A stretch of DNA of 64,000 nucleotides from Streptomyces sp. RPT161 (lineage in GTDB: Bacteria > Actinomycetota > Actinomycetes > Streptomycetales > Streptomycetaceae), in the NCBI RefSeq assembly GCF_027533845.1, contig NZ_JAPZVN010000006.1, forward strand, positions 62,001 through 126,000, in the 5' to 3' direction. The translations under genes were made by a program, and so were the position numbers. Shown here in pieces: positions 21,638 through 30,274 of the stretch (position 1 is its first letter; each line of letters opens with the position of its first letter). The notes under the pieces are model-generated. The model saw only the letters and a list, made by a program, of their open reading frames with translations, was not told the DNA's origin and did no database searches.

Positions 21638-22804
21638 TCAGCGTCGGCCGGCGTCCGCCGCCTGACCGCGACGACCGGTGTCGTCCCGTCGCTCCGCTTC
21701 GCCAGTGTCCTCGTCGTGTTCGTGCCGGTTGGGTTCCTCCTCCTCGTCCTCCTCATCCACCAGGTCGCCTTCCGGGTCGTCGGCGTACTCGTCGTCCTCG
21801 GATAGATCGTCCTCGTCCGCGCCCATGTCCTCGTCGTCGAAGTCATCGACGTCGTCGAACCGCTCCGCGTCCTCCGGCTCGTCGTCCCGCACCGCATCAT
21901 GCGGCGTGTCGACGTCGACCTCCGCGTCGTCCTCGGCCTGCTCCTCAGCCGGGTGCTGCTCAGCGGACCGCTCCTCGGCGTCCTCGTGGTCCCTGACCAC
22001 CTTGCCGTCGCGTATCTCGCCGCGCCAGCCGTCGGTGGCCTCACCGCGCAGCATGATGAACTTGCGGTAGAGCTTGAGATCCAGGCGTGCCCGTCGGCCC
22101 TGCGCCCGCCAGATGTTCCCGGTCTTCTCGAACAGCCCCTTGGGGAAGTACTCGATGACAAGCAGGACGCGGGTCAGGTTGTCGCCGAGGGGATGGAACG
22201 TCACGACGCCCTTGATCGTCCCCTTGGGGCCCGATGTCGTCCAGGCGATCCGCTCGTCGGGGACCTGCTCGGTGACGTTCGCCGTCCAACTCCGGGTGGA
22301 CTTGGCCACCTTCACGGTCCAGTTGCTACTGGTGTCGTCCGTCTTCTCCACGCTCACCACGCCCTTGGCGAACGTGCTGAACTCCTGGAACTGCGTCCAC
22401 TGGTCATAGGCCTCGCGGGCCGGCACACCGACGTCGATGTCCTCGGCGATCGTGACGCTCTTGGACTTGCCCCCGCCGCCCTTGCGGCCCTTGCCGAAGA
22501 GGCCCTTGACCTTGTCGGTCAGGGCGTCCTTGAGGTGCGACTTGCCCAGCGCGGTCACCGCCTGCGCGGGTGTCTTCCCCTCGCTCAGCGCCTTGCCGCC
22601 CTTCGCCAGACTTGCGGCGAGCCGTCCGGAGCCCTGCCCCGGCTCGGCGAGCCTGCTGATGCCCTCGCCCAGCTTGTGGCCCAGGTCGGCCAGCGCGTGT
22701 TCCGCGCGCGCCTGCAGGTATTCCTGGAGTTCGTCCTTGAGCCGGGCGGTGGCGGGGTTCTGCTCCAGCAGCTCCCGGACCTTCGTCGTGGTGGACTCAG
22801 TCAT
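21638..22804 (-). CDS. gvpZ: Gas vesicle-associated SRPBCC protein GvpZ with acidic tail
   Basis: 388 residues. The N-terminal 130 residues are Ala/Gly/Lys-rich (KVKGLFGKGRKGGGG). An SRPBCC/polyketide-cyclase-like domain fills about 130-270 (SVTIAEDIDVGVPAREAYDQW, TIKGVVTFHPLGDNLTRVLLVIEY). A tail of about 110 residues from 280 on is extremely acidic, dominated by Asp and Glu. It corresponds by position to GvpZ of the Streptomyces operon, whose role is not known. The start ATG 22804 overlaps the gvpY stop by 8 nt. The acidic tail may keep it or the vesicle soluble. Confidence 0.87.
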   Translation of the reverse strand: MTESTTTKVRELLEQNPATARLKDELQEYLQARAEHALADLGHKLGEGISRLAEPGQGSGRLAASLAKGGKALSEGKTPAQAVTALGKSHLKDALTDKVKGLFGKGRKGGGGKSKSVTIAEDIDVGVPAREAYDQWTQFQEFSTFAKGVVSVEKTDDTSSNWTVKVAKSTRSWTANVTEQVPDERIAWTTSGPKGTIKGVVTFHPLGDNLTRVLLVIEYFPKGLFEKTGNIWRAQGRRARLDLKLYRKFIMLRGEATDGWRGEIRDGKVVRDHEDAEERSAEQHPAEEQAEDDAEVDVDTPHDAVRDDEPEDAERFDDVDDFDDEDMGADEDDLSEDDEYADDPEGDLVDEEDEEEEPNRHEHDEDTGEAERRDDTGRRGQAADAGRR

Positions 22805-23411
22805 CGCCGCCCCCACGCTCACTGGTCCTGCGCGTGCCGCGGCTGGCCGTCTTGCGGCCGGCGTTCGCGGTCCTGCGCGCCGCGGAGCTGGTCCTGCGCG
22901 CGCTGGAAGCCGCGGTGTCGCTCGCGGACTTGCCAGCGGTACGCCGGGCCGTGCCCGACGCCGAGCCGGCCTTGGAACGTGTGGCCCGGGGAGACTTGGC
23001 CGCCTTGCGGCGGGGGGACGAATCCGCTGCGGAGGAGTTGCTCCCGCTGACGCCTTCTCCCTGCCCGTCGTTGCTGTCGGCCGGGTCGTCACGGTCGTCG
23101 TCCGCCGCGCCGCTGGGTGCGTCAAGCTGGAGGGTGCGCTCGTGGAGCGAATCGGCAAGGCCGTTGATCCGCTTGGCCAGGGCGGCGGAGGCGGCGGACT
23201 TGGTGGCGTCCACCAGTTGGTCGCGGGCCTGGTCACTCAGGCCGCTGAGCACCGGGGAACCGGCGATCATCTTGTTCAGCCTGAGGGGTTCAAGGCGCAG
23301 CTTGCGCCCGGCGAGGAACATGCCCAAACCGATGGCCATCTTCGCCTTCTTCGTGCGCCCGAGAAAATACCCGCCGACCACGGCGAGGCCGATCTTGGCG
23401 TTGTTCATCAT
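22797..23411 (-). CDS. gvpY: Gas vesicle-associated protein GvpY
   Basis: 204 residues. The N-terminus holds a hydrophobic stretch with MNNAKIGLAVVGGYFLGRTKKAKMAIGLG, followed by RLEPLRLNKMIAGSPVLSGLSDQARDQLVDATKSAASAAL. The C-terminal 90 residues are Ser/Arg/Ala/Lys-rich and histone-tail-like. This matches GvpY in Streptomyces clusters by position and start. Function unknown. GAGGTGG precedes the start; ATG 23408 is an equal alternative. Confidence 0.87.
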   Translation of the reverse strand: MMNNAKIGLAVVGGYFLGRTKKAKMAIGLGMFLAGRKLRLEPLRLNKMIAGSPVLSGLSDQARDQLVDATKSAASAALAKRINGLADSLHERTLQLDAPSGAADDDRDDPADSNDGQGEGVSGSNSSAADSSPRRKAAKSPRATRSKAGSASGTARRTAGKSASDTAASSARRTSSAARRTANAGRKTASRGTRRTSERGGGDD

Positions 23412-23465
23412 CTGTCGTCCACCTCGTTCTCCTTCGCTTTCACGGCGGTTCGCGCAGGGGATGTG

Positions 23466-23714
23466 CTACGCGCCGCCGGGGCGACGGAGTTCGAGCCACT
23501 CGATCTGGTCAAGCAACTCGTCCTCCAGTCTGTCGAATTCGGCCTCATCGATCTCACCGTCGAGCAACCGCTGTTCCAGGGCGGCCAGTTGCCGCCGTAG
23601 CGGCGCCGGATCGTGACACTCCCGCTCGGCGGTGAGCACCAATTGGTCGATCACCCACACCGTGCCTTCCACGGGGGCGAGCGGAAGCGTCAGAATCCGC
23701 GTGACGAGTCCCAT
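23466..23714 (-). CDS. gvpG: Gas vesicle protein GvpG
   Basis: 82 residues with the GvpG start MGLVTRILTLPLAPVEGTVWVIDQL and an acidic helical end (LDGEIDEAEFDRLEDELLDQIEWL). The frame allows GTG 23717; ATG 23714 matches the family start. It follows gvpF by about 11 nt. GvpG is one of the small accessory proteins needed for vesicle formation. Confidence 0.9.
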   Translation of the reverse strand: MGLVTRILTLPLAPVEGTVWVIDQLVLTAERECHDPAPLRRQLAALEQRLLDGEIDEAEFDRLEDELLDQIEWLELRRPGGA

Positions 23715-23725
23715 CACCAACAGCC

Positions 23726-24439
23726 TCAGACGAAGCTGTACGGCGGCAAAGGGCCGTGCAGGCTCAGCGAATACGCCGGTCCGCGGCGGTCGGCCTCTTC
23801 CCGCACCGCACGCGAGAACGACTCCATGTTCTCCCGCCTCACCAGGAACGAGACGTTCAGGAAGTTCGAGTCCTGCTGCTCGGCGGCGTGCTGGCGTACC
23901 GTGAGGGATGCCAACCGGTCCACGATGTGCTGGGCCTGAACGGAATTACGGTGCTGGATTTCACGGGACAGCAGTTCGCCGAGCGCGATCTTCTGGTTGC
24001 GCGCATCGGGGTTCTCCCGGGTGAACTCGTTGAGCTGACGCGCCTCTTCCGACTCCGCGATGATCTCCCGCAACAGGTCGTCCTCGTCGCGGGAAGCCTT
24101 CAGGTTGAACTCCAGGCAGCCCTCGAGTTCCTTCAACCGCTCCAGGTAGGCGTCGCGCTGGTCGTCCAGCGCGGTGAGCACCTGCTCGTCGTCCGGGGCC
24201 ACCAGGCCGAACCGCATCGGCAGCACCGCTCCGTCGGCCAGCAGCCGTTCCAGCACGTCCTGGTGTGCGACGAGGTCGCGGCGCTTGGCCCGCAGTCCGG
24301 CCGGGGCGTCGCTGACGACCGCGCTGAGCGCCTGCGTCCCGAGGGCACGCAGTTCGCTGGCCGGATCCCCAACCCCCTTTATGCCCTTGAGCCGCAGCGG
24401 GTGGTCCGCCGACGTGATCGCGTAGATGTAGGTCGACAT
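23726..24439 (-). CDS. gvpF: Gas vesicle protein GvpF
   Basis: 237 residues of GvpF/L type: MSTYIYAITSADHPL at the start, VLPMRFGLVAPDDEQVLTALD, and the C-terminal NFLNVSFLVRRENMESFSRAV with GPLPPYSFV. GvpF binds the vesicle shell protein during assembly. It lies 3 nt after gvpA. Confidence 0.95.
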   Translation of the reverse strand: MSTYIYAITSADHPLRLKGIKGVGDPASELRALGTQALSAVVSDAPAGLRAKRRDLVAHQDVLERLLADGAVLPMRFGLVAPDDEQVLTALDDQRDAYLERLKELEGCLEFNLKASRDEDDLLREIIAESEEARQLNEFTRENPDARNQKIALGELLSREIQHRNSVQAQHIVDRLASLTVRQHAAEQQDSNFLNVSFLVRRENMESFSRAVREEADRRGPAYSLSLHGPLPPYSFV

Positions 24440-24442
24440 CGC

Positions 24443-24877
24443 TCAGTCCTCCCGCCTGCGTGAGGTCCGGCGGCTCGATGACGCCGTGCTCCTTCGTTCC
24501 GGCTGCTCCTCGGGCTCCGAATCGCCGGCCCGTTGGAGGGAGTCGCTCAGCGCCTCCACCGCTCCGGTCAGCGCGCCCTTGGACTTGCCCTTCGCGCCGC
24601 TCTCCGTCGCCTCGCCGACTATGTCGGTGAGCTGCGTCGGCGCCTTGCGGCCCGATTCCAGATCGAGGCGGTTACACGCTTCGGCGAACCGCAGGTAGGT
24701 GTCGACGCTGGCGACGACAACGCGCACGTCGATCTTGAGTATCTCGATGCCGACCAGGGAGACGCGTACGAACGCGTCGATGACGAGCCCCCGGTCCAGG
24801 ATCAGTTCGAGGACGTCGTACAGATTCCCCGAGCCGCTTCCGCCTGCTGTTGAATTCGATTGCGGTACAACCGTCAT
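24443..24877 (-). CDS. gvpA: Gas vesicle structural protein GvpA
   Basis: 144 residues. The core, about residues 19-75, is [50 protein letters not shown], the shell-forming helix-beta-beta-helix. A tail of about 65 residues, rich in Lys/Ser/Arg, extends beyond the usual length of about 70 found in cyanobacteria and haloarchaea, as in other Streptomyces. ATG 24877 follows AAGGAG by only 2 nt. It lies second in the operon after gvpO. Confidence 0.95.
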   Translation of the reverse strand: MTVVPQSNSTAGGSGSGNLYDVLELILDRGLVIDAFVRVSLVGIEILKIDVRVVVASVDTYLRFAEACNRLDLESGRKAPTQLTDIVGEATESGAKGKSKGALTGAVEALSDSLQRAGDSEPEEQPERRSTASSSRRTSRRRED

Positions 24878-24909
24878 ATCTCCTTCGCCCTCCAGGTTCC
24901 CGCGTTTCG

Positions 24910-25227
24910 TCAACGGTCCAGTTGACCTCGCGCATATCGGCGGGTCCGCTCGTAGCTGATGAGTTCGCCGTCGCTGTCGAGTGCCACCCGGTAGGAGGCC
25001 ATCACACTCGTGGTCTCCGGGATCCGCTCGACCTCCACGACTTCGACGTTCGCCGACCAGCCGGCCTCGGTGGCTTTGACCGCGGATACCTGAACCGTCT
25101 GGCACTGCAGTAGTTCGCCGAGTTGACGTGCGGCGGCCCGCATCGCCGTGGACAACGAGATCCCGTTGTCCCGCGGCTTGCGCTGTTGACTTTCCTTGTT
25201 GTTGGCCTTGTGATCTGTGGTGGTCAT
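24910..25227 (-). CDS. gvpO: Gas vesicle protein GvpO
   Basis: 105 residues with the GvpO core [67 protein letters not shown]. It is the first gene of the operon. The start ATG 25227 follows GGCGGAAGC. In haloarchaea GvpO is required for vesicles and interacts with regulatory steps; its bacterial role is less clear. Confidence 0.94.
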   Translation of the reverse strand: MTTTDHKANNKESQQRKPRDNGISLSTAMRAAARQLGELLQCQTVQVSAVKATEAGWSANVEVVEVERIPETTSVMASYRVALDSDGELISYERTRRYARGQLDR

Positions 25228-25752
25228 GCTTCCGCCCAATCGATCACGCATCGCGTGCTGTGCCGACCCTTGTTAGCGAGTTCTCGTCGGCTGGCCGAAC
25301 GCCTGCCCGAGCGAGCGGAACGTATGCACCGCACGCACGACGTGGCGCGCATCGCCGTATTGCCCCGCTGGTTTGAGACGGCGGGGCAATACGCAACGCC
25401 CTAGAAGCGCCTCAAAGCATGCGGGATGTTCTCGTGCCGTTTCAGTGGATTCGATCCTCCGGGCGAGGCCGAACTGGAGCGCTGCCGCTGGCCGGCACAT
25501 CGGTGGCAGTTCGCGCGCTGAGCCTTCTCCGAGCCGATTGGCGCCCCTGCGGTCGTCTGGCGCCGGGCCTTCGCGAGTCGTTGTTGCCGACCGTCGGAGC
25601 GCCGTTGTGGCGGTCGAGTTGCTGTCTGGTGAGCGGTCGGGCCGGTGTGGGGCGTCTCACGGGGCGCCGTACCGCGCGGAGTTGGATCCGTACCGCTTCG
25701 CCGAGCCGGAACCGCTGGTGACTGCCGTTCTCTTCGGCCGGCGACCGAAGTC
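25228..25752. other. Intergenic region upstream of gvpO
   Basis: A 525-bp spacer between gvpO and the tandem-MerR gene, both on the minus strand. It must hold the gas-vesicle promoter, but no sigma consensus stands out. The only clear structure is the inverted repeat at 25356-25393. No credible protein is encoded. Confidence 0.6.
25356..25393. terminator. 13-bp perfect inverted repeat, probable terminator
   Basis: CGTATTGCCCCGC (25356-25368) and its exact complement GCGGGGCAATACG (25381-25393) flank a 12-nt loop. It lies 360 bp beyond the tandem-MerR stop and 129 bp upstream of gvpO, so it could end read-through into the gas-vesicle operon or act as an operator for it. Confidence 0.5.
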
Positions 25753-26502
25753 TCATCCGCGCTCGCGCAGGTACGCCTCCAGCTCGGCGGCACCGGTCAG
25801 CATCGCCCGTCCCCGGGCGCACAGCCGGCCGCGCCACTCGCACAGTGCGGCCTCCAGCGGCTCCAGCCCGCCGGCCGCCCGCACCTGGGCGATCAGCGGG
25901 GCGATCTGCTCCAGCAGGTAGCCGCCCCGCCTGAGCTGGTGGGCCAGCCGGGCGTCCCGTACGTCGGCCTCGTCGTAGAGGCGGTACCCGCTCAGCGGGT
26001 CGCGGCGCGGGCGCACCAACCCGGCGCGCTCCCATTTGCGCAGCGTCGCGGGCTGGATTCCCAGCTTCCCCGCCAGCGGCCCGATGAACGTGCCACCGGG
26101 CCCGGACACCGCGCCCGGCTCGGATCCCACACCGGGTTCGCAGGCCGTGGTGGGATCCAGATCGCGGAGGGCGCTCTCCACGGCCTGGAGGGTCCGGCGG
26201 TCTTCGAGGAGCTGGGCGTGACTCTCGTCGATGAGGCGGAACGCCTCCTCGGCCGCGCCCTGGTTCACCGCCCGCATGATCGACGTCGCCGTCTTGTGGC
26301 CGTGGCCGGGCACCAGGGCGAGGAACGCGCGCAGGGCCGCCGCGTGCAGCGAGGTATAGGTGCGGTAGCCGTGGGATGTGCGACCGGCGGCCGGAAGGAT
26401 GCCAGCCTCCTCATAGTTCCTGATCGCCTGTGTGGACAGACCGTGCCCACGCGCCAGATCAACTGGCCTGAGCCGTTCACGACTTTGAGACTTTCGATCC
26501 AT
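25753..26502 (-). CDS. Tandem MerR-domain regulator (TioE family)
   Basis: 249 residues with two MerR DNA-binding modules. The first, near residues 13-50, is LRPVDLARGHGLSTQAIRNYEEAGILP with SHGYRTY. The second, near 140-200, is LAGKLGIQPATLRKWERAGLVRP with SGYRLYDEADVRDARL. Between them lies a helical linker. This two-module layout is that of TioE-like regulators. The start is ATG 26502; the longer frame would read antisense to the esterase gene. It is divergent from the esterase gene, with a 58-bp spacer that carries dyads, so it very likely controls both. Confidence 0.9.
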   Translation of the reverse strand: MDRKSQSRERLRPVDLARGHGLSTQAIRNYEEAGILPAAGRTSHGYRTYTSLHAAALRAFLALVPGHGHKTATSIMRAVNQGAAEEAFRLIDESHAQLLEDRRTLQAVESALRDLDPTTACEPGVGSEPGAVSGPGGTFIGPLAGKLGIQPATLRKWERAGLVRPRRDPLSGYRLYDEADVRDARLAHQLRRGGYLLEQIAPLIAQVRAAGGLEPLEAALCEWRGRLCARGRAMLTGAAELEAYLRERG

Positions 26503-26526
26503 GGCCCCGCCGCTATCACGAAAAAG

Positions 26527-26557
26527 TTTCAACCGAAAGTTCAACGATACCGTTGAA
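26527..26557. promoter_or_regulatory. Dyad and repeated half-sites between MerR and esterase genes
   Basis: TTCAAC-N6-GTTGAA (26540-26545, 26552-26557) is a perfect dyad, and a third half-site TTTCAAC lies at 26527-26533 in the same spacer. The dyad ends only 3 bp before the esterase start. This is the likely operator for the tandem-MerR regulator. Confidence 0.6.
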
Positions 26558-26560
26558 GGC

Positions 26561-27763
26561 ATGGATCCCGACATCAAGGCCACCACCCATGCCGTCGAGG
26601 CCGCCGCCGTCATGAGGCTGCTGCCGGCCCGGCCGCGGTTGCTCACCCTGGGCGAGCCCACCCACGGCGAGGACACTCTCCTCGAACTGCGCAACGAGCT
26701 CTTCCGGCAGTTCGTCGAGCAGGAGGGCTACCGGACGATCGCGATCGAGAGCGACTGCGTGATGGGCCTGGTCGTGGACGACTACGTCACCTCGGGCACG
26801 GGCACTCTCGACGAAGTCATGGAGCACGGCTTCAGCCACGGGTTCGGCGCGTCCGCGGCCAACCGCGAGCTTGTGCGCTGGATGCGGGCCTACAACGACG
26901 GCCGGCCCGCGCCCGAGCAGGTCCGCTTCGCCGGTTTCGACGGCCCGCTGGAGATCACCGGAGCCGCGAGCCCCCGGCAGGCCCTCACCGCACTCCACGG
27001 CTACCTCTCGGCCCGGGTGGACTCGGACCTGCTTCCCTGCACCGCGGAACTGCTCGACCATCTGCTCGGCGCCGACGACCGGTGGACCAATCCCGCCGCG
27101 ATGATGGACCCGGCCCAGTCCGTGGGACAGTCGGCCGAGGCCAGCCAACTGCGGCTACTCGCCGACGATCTAGTGGCGCTGCTCGACCACCAGACGCCGC
27201 ACCTGATCACGGCGACCTCGCGGGACGACTGGGACCGGGCACGCCTGTACGGGCGCACCGCAACCGGCCTACTGCGATACCACTACCGCATGGCCGACAC
27301 CTCACCGGCCCGCATGACGCGGCTTTGCGCACTGCGGGACTTGATGATGGCCGACAACCTCCTTGCCGTCGCCGCTCGGGGCCCAGCACTCATCCACGCC
27401 CACAACTCCCATCTCCAGCGGGAGAAAAGCACCATGCAGTTGTGGGAGGGGCAGGTGGACTGGTGGAGCGCCGGCGCGCTGGTGAGCGCGCGACTCGGCG
27501 AGGAGTACGCCTTCGTGGCCACGGCCCTCGGCACGATCCGGCACCAGGGAGTGGACACCCCGCCCCCGGACACCGTTGAAGGGCTCCTGTACGCGCTCCC
27601 GGAGGACCGCTGCGTCATCGACGCGTCGCGGCTGGCCACCGCCCTCGACGACATGCGGCCCGCGCCCCGCCGGTCCCCGTGGTTCGGCTATGCCCCGCTT
27701 GACCCGGCCCACCTGGCGGACAGCGACGGCATCGTCTTCGTCAAGGACGTCCCGCAAAGTTAG
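26561..27763 (+). CDS. Erythromycin esterase family protein
   Basis: 400 residues. The family motif GEPTHGED is at about 31-38, with E32 and catalytic-type H35, followed by AIESDCVMGLVVDDYV and, later, HAHNSHLQREKS. EreA/EreB open macrolide lactones, but many relatives (succinoglycan/ERE-type) have unknown substrates, so resistance is not certain. The start ATG 26561 lies directly after the operator and has only a poor ribosome binding site, so the mRNA might be nearly leaderless. Control by the divergent tandem-MerR gene is likely. Confidence 0.9.
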   Translation: MDPDIKATTHAVEAAAVMRLLPARPRLLTLGEPTHGEDTLLELRNELFRQFVEQEGYRTIAIESDCVMGLVVDDYVTSGTGTLDEVMEHGFSHGFGASAANRELVRWMRAYNDGRPAPEQVRFAGFDGPLEITGAASPRQALTALHGYLSARVDSDLLPCTAELLDHLLGADDRWTNPAAMMDPAQSVGQSAEASQLRLLADDLVALLDHQTPHLITATSRDDWDRARLYGRTATGLLRYHYRMADTSPARMTRLCALRDLMMADNLLAVAARGPALIHAHNSHLQREKSTMQLWEGQVDWWSAGALVSARLGEEYAFVATALGTIRHQGVDTPPPDTVEGLLYALPEDRCVIDASRLATALDDMRPAPRRSPWFGYAPLDPAHLADSDGIVFVKDVPQS

Positions 27764-27948
27764 TGTCCCCATCAGCAGTCCGGCCTGTCAGGGCGCCTGG
27801 GATGCGCGGGGGCGTCCTGACCGCAACGGCGAACACGACGCGGCGGCCACTCCTGCCGGATGGCCGCCGCGGCCGGGGCATGCCGGGGGGCGGTCGGCGT
27901 GTCGCAGAAAGAGAAGCGGAACGAGTCGTCGGCTGCGGGAAGGCTGCC

Positions 27949-28390
27949 ATGCCGAGTGCTGATCCGCTCCTGTTCACCGGCGCCGCCGGTGGCGTCGGGG
28001 GTGTGGGTGGGAAGGCCTTCAGGGAGTTGCGCGAACACGGGGTGCCGATGCGAGCCCTGTGTGGCGGCCGCGGCCCTGGAGGGCCGAGTGCTCGAACTTC
28101 TGGTCAACATCTCACAGATGACTGCCTATCAGCGGTTAAGCCTCGTCAGCCGCACGGAGTTGCACCAGCAGCGGCTGCACCGGCTCTCCGAACACATCCT
28201 CAACGGGGCCGGGCTACCTGTCATCCACATCTGGCCGACGGTGTTCATGGAGAACGCACTCTTCGGCAGGCTCGCCGTGGCCTCCATCCAACGCGACGAC
28301 ACCATCCGCCTCCCGTTCGGCACCACACGCACCTCGCCGGTGGCCGCACGCGATGTGGCCGAGGTGTCAGCCGACCCGCGGAGCCTGGCC
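27949..28390 (+). pseudogene. Decayed NmrA/SDR-type NAD(P)-binding protein
   Basis: The first piece (27949-28062) reads MPSADPLLFTGAAGGVGG...FRELREHGVPMRAL, a Rossmann start. About 20 bases later another frame (28085-28378) continues with VLELLVNISQMT, LSEHILNGAGLPVIHIWPTVFMENALF, DDTIRLPFGTTRTSPVAARDVAEV, which is the second half of NmrA-like proteins. The region that joins them, and the C-terminus, are missing. A frameshift plus an internal deletion explain this. The remnant lies in the 740-bp gap between the esterase and AraC genes. Confidence 0.75.
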
Positions 28391-28502
28391 AACCTGTCCG
28401 CCCGCCGACAAGCCCGCGGGCGCGCATTGCTCGCTGTGCGAGACGCGGCTGACGGCTCCGGCAAGTGCCTGGAGTCCTATGTAGCCGTAGGGCGCGAGGG
28501 GA

Positions 28503-29408
28503 TCAGTGTCCTGCGGGGGGCTCGCCGGTCCGTGCGCGGGCGCGGAAGGCCGCCGGGGTCTCATGAGTGCGGCGGCGGAAGAACTTGGTGAAGACCGTGG
28601 CGCTGGAGAAGCCGAGCCGGTTGGCAACCTGCACGGGGGAGAGGTTGGTGTGGACCAGGAGGCGCTTGGCCTCCAAGGCGGCGCGGTCGTCGAGGTACTG
28701 CTTGGCGGTGCGGCCGGTGGCGGCCAAGCAGGCACGGGTGAGGGTGCGGACGCTGTAGCCGAGGGCTGTGGCGTAGTCCTCGACGCGGCGCGTGGTGGCG
28801 AAGTCGCGTTCGATGGCCTGGTGGTAGCGGTGGAAGGCTTCGCTACTGCCGTCGGGGCAGGGCCGTTGACGGTTGTGGAGGTGGCCCAGGCGCAGCACGA
28901 GCGCGGCCAGGAGGTGGCGTACGAGTTCGATGTGCGCGTCGATGGACAGGGCGCCGATGCGGAGGTAGGTGTCCTCCAGCAGGCCGAGCGTGGTCTCGAG
29001 TGCGGTGCCTTCCTGGGCGTCGGGGATGAGTGGGCCTTCAGGGTAGGGAGGGTCCAGGCGGGCGGCGGAGACGGTGGCGGCGTCAGCGAAGGCCGGCATG
29101 AACAGCAGGACCGTCCCCTCGGCGCGGTCAAGGCCGCCGCGGAACCGGTAGACCTGGCCAGGGCGGATCCACAGCCAGGCACGGGCCGGCACCACGTACT
29201 CGGCGTCGTCCACCCAGCAGCGCAGGGAGCCGGACTTCACGGCGATGAGGTGGTGGAAGGCGGCCCGTAGTGGCTGGTGCAGGCCCAGGCGGTGGCTTTC
29301 GGCGCGCTCGGCAAGCCGGGCGAAGTCCCATACCTCGACGCCCGGTGGCCCCCCGGGAGACGGCCGGAACGGAACCTCGATGATCTGAGCCTGTCCGTTT
29401 TTGTCCAT
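28503..29408 (-). CDS. AraC family transcriptional regulator
   Basis: 301 residues. An N-terminal cupin-like AraC sensor domain is followed by two helix-turn-helices at the C-terminus (VEDYATALGYSVRTLTRACLAATG and LSPVQVANRLGFSSATVFTKFFRRRTHETPAAFR). ATG 29408 starts MDKNGQAQIIEVPFRP; the longer frame is unconserved. It is divergent from vdcBCD with a 173-bp spacer and is probably its activator, responding to the aromatic acid substrate. Confidence 0.93.
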   Translation of the reverse strand: MDKNGQAQIIEVPFRPSPGGPPGVEVWDFARLAERAESHRLGLHQPLRAAFHHLIAVKSGSLRCWVDDAEYVVPARAWLWIRPGQVYRFRGGLDRAEGTVLLFMPAFADAATVSAARLDPPYPEGPLIPDAQEGTALETTLGLLEDTYLRIGALSIDAHIELVRHLLAALVLRLGHLHNRQRPCPDGSSEAFHRYHQAIERDFATTRRVEDYATALGYSVRTLTRACLAATGRTAKQYLDDRAALEAKRLLVHTNLSPVQVANRLGFSSATVFTKFFRRRTHETPAAFRARARTGEPPAGH

Positions 29409-29581
29409 GGTGTGTCCCCAGCGTACGCCGGACTGCCCGGCACGGCACCTACCGTGGAATGCGGCGGAGCCTGGCCATGGCCTCACATCTGTGGTGGTCG
29501 ACGTATTCGTCCGTGCTGTTCGTGTGACCGAAATATTCCGCAGTGGGCCAGTGGTGAGTAGACGTGGAGGAGCCGTACATC

Positions 29582-30187
29582 ATGCGACTGATCGTGGGCA
29601 TGACAGGAGCGACGGGCGCGATCTTCGGCGTGCGCCTGCTGGAGAACCTGCGCCAGCTGCCCGAGTTGGAGACCCATCTCGTTCTCTCCCGGTGGGCGCG
29701 CACCACCGTCGAGCTGGAAACCGGCCTGTCGATGCGCGAGGTGAGTGAGCTGGCCGATGTCACGCACAGTCCCGAGGACCAAGGGGCGGTCATCTCCTCC
29801 GGCTCCTTCCGGACCGACGGGATGATCATCGCGCCCTGTTCGATGAAGACGCTGGCCGGGATCCGGGCCGGCTACGCCGACGGGCTGATCGCCCGCGCCG
29901 CGGACGTGGTTCTCAAGGAGCGCCGCAAGCTGGTGCTGGTCCCCCGTGAGACGCCGCTGAGCGAGATCCACCTGGAGAACATGCTCGCCCTGACGCGTAT
30001 GGGGGCGCAGATGGTGCCGCCCATGCCTGCCTTCTACAACCACCCGGCGTCGGTGGACGACATCGTCGACCACGTCACGGCCCGCATCCTCGACCAGTTC
30101 GGCCTCCCCGCGCCCGCCGCCAAGCGGTGGGAGGGCATGCGTGCCGCCCGCGCGCAGCAGCCCACCCGGGGACTCACCATCGCCTGA
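29582..30187 (+). CDS. vdcB: Flavin prenyltransferase, UbiX family (vanillate decarboxylase subunit B)
   Basis: 201 residues of UbiX type: MRLIVGMTGATGAIFG at the start, GMIIAPCSMKTLAGIRAGYADGLIARAADVVLKERRKLVLVPRETPLSEIHLENMLAL. UbiX makes the prenylated FMN cofactor that UbiD enzymes need. The B-C-D order and the 201/473/81 residue sizes match the vanillate decarboxylase cluster vdcBCD known from Streptomyces sp. D7. The ATG 29582 has GGAGG about 12 nt upstream; GTG 29564 is the alternative. Confidence 0.93.
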   Translation: MRLIVGMTGATGAIFGVRLLENLRQLPELETHLVLSRWARTTVELETGLSMREVSELADVTHSPEDQGAVISSGSFRTDGMIIAPCSMKTLAGIRAGYADGLIARAADVVLKERRKLVLVPRETPLSEIHLENMLALTRMGAQMVPPMPAFYNHPASVDDIVDHVTARILDQFGLPAPAAKRWEGMRAARAQQPTRGLTIA

Positions 30188-30274
30188 CCCCCGGCGCCTG
30201 CGTGCCCGAGCATCCACAGACATTCACCGGCACGCTCCTTTTCCCAAACCCGCCACAGCCCAAAGGAGTTCACT

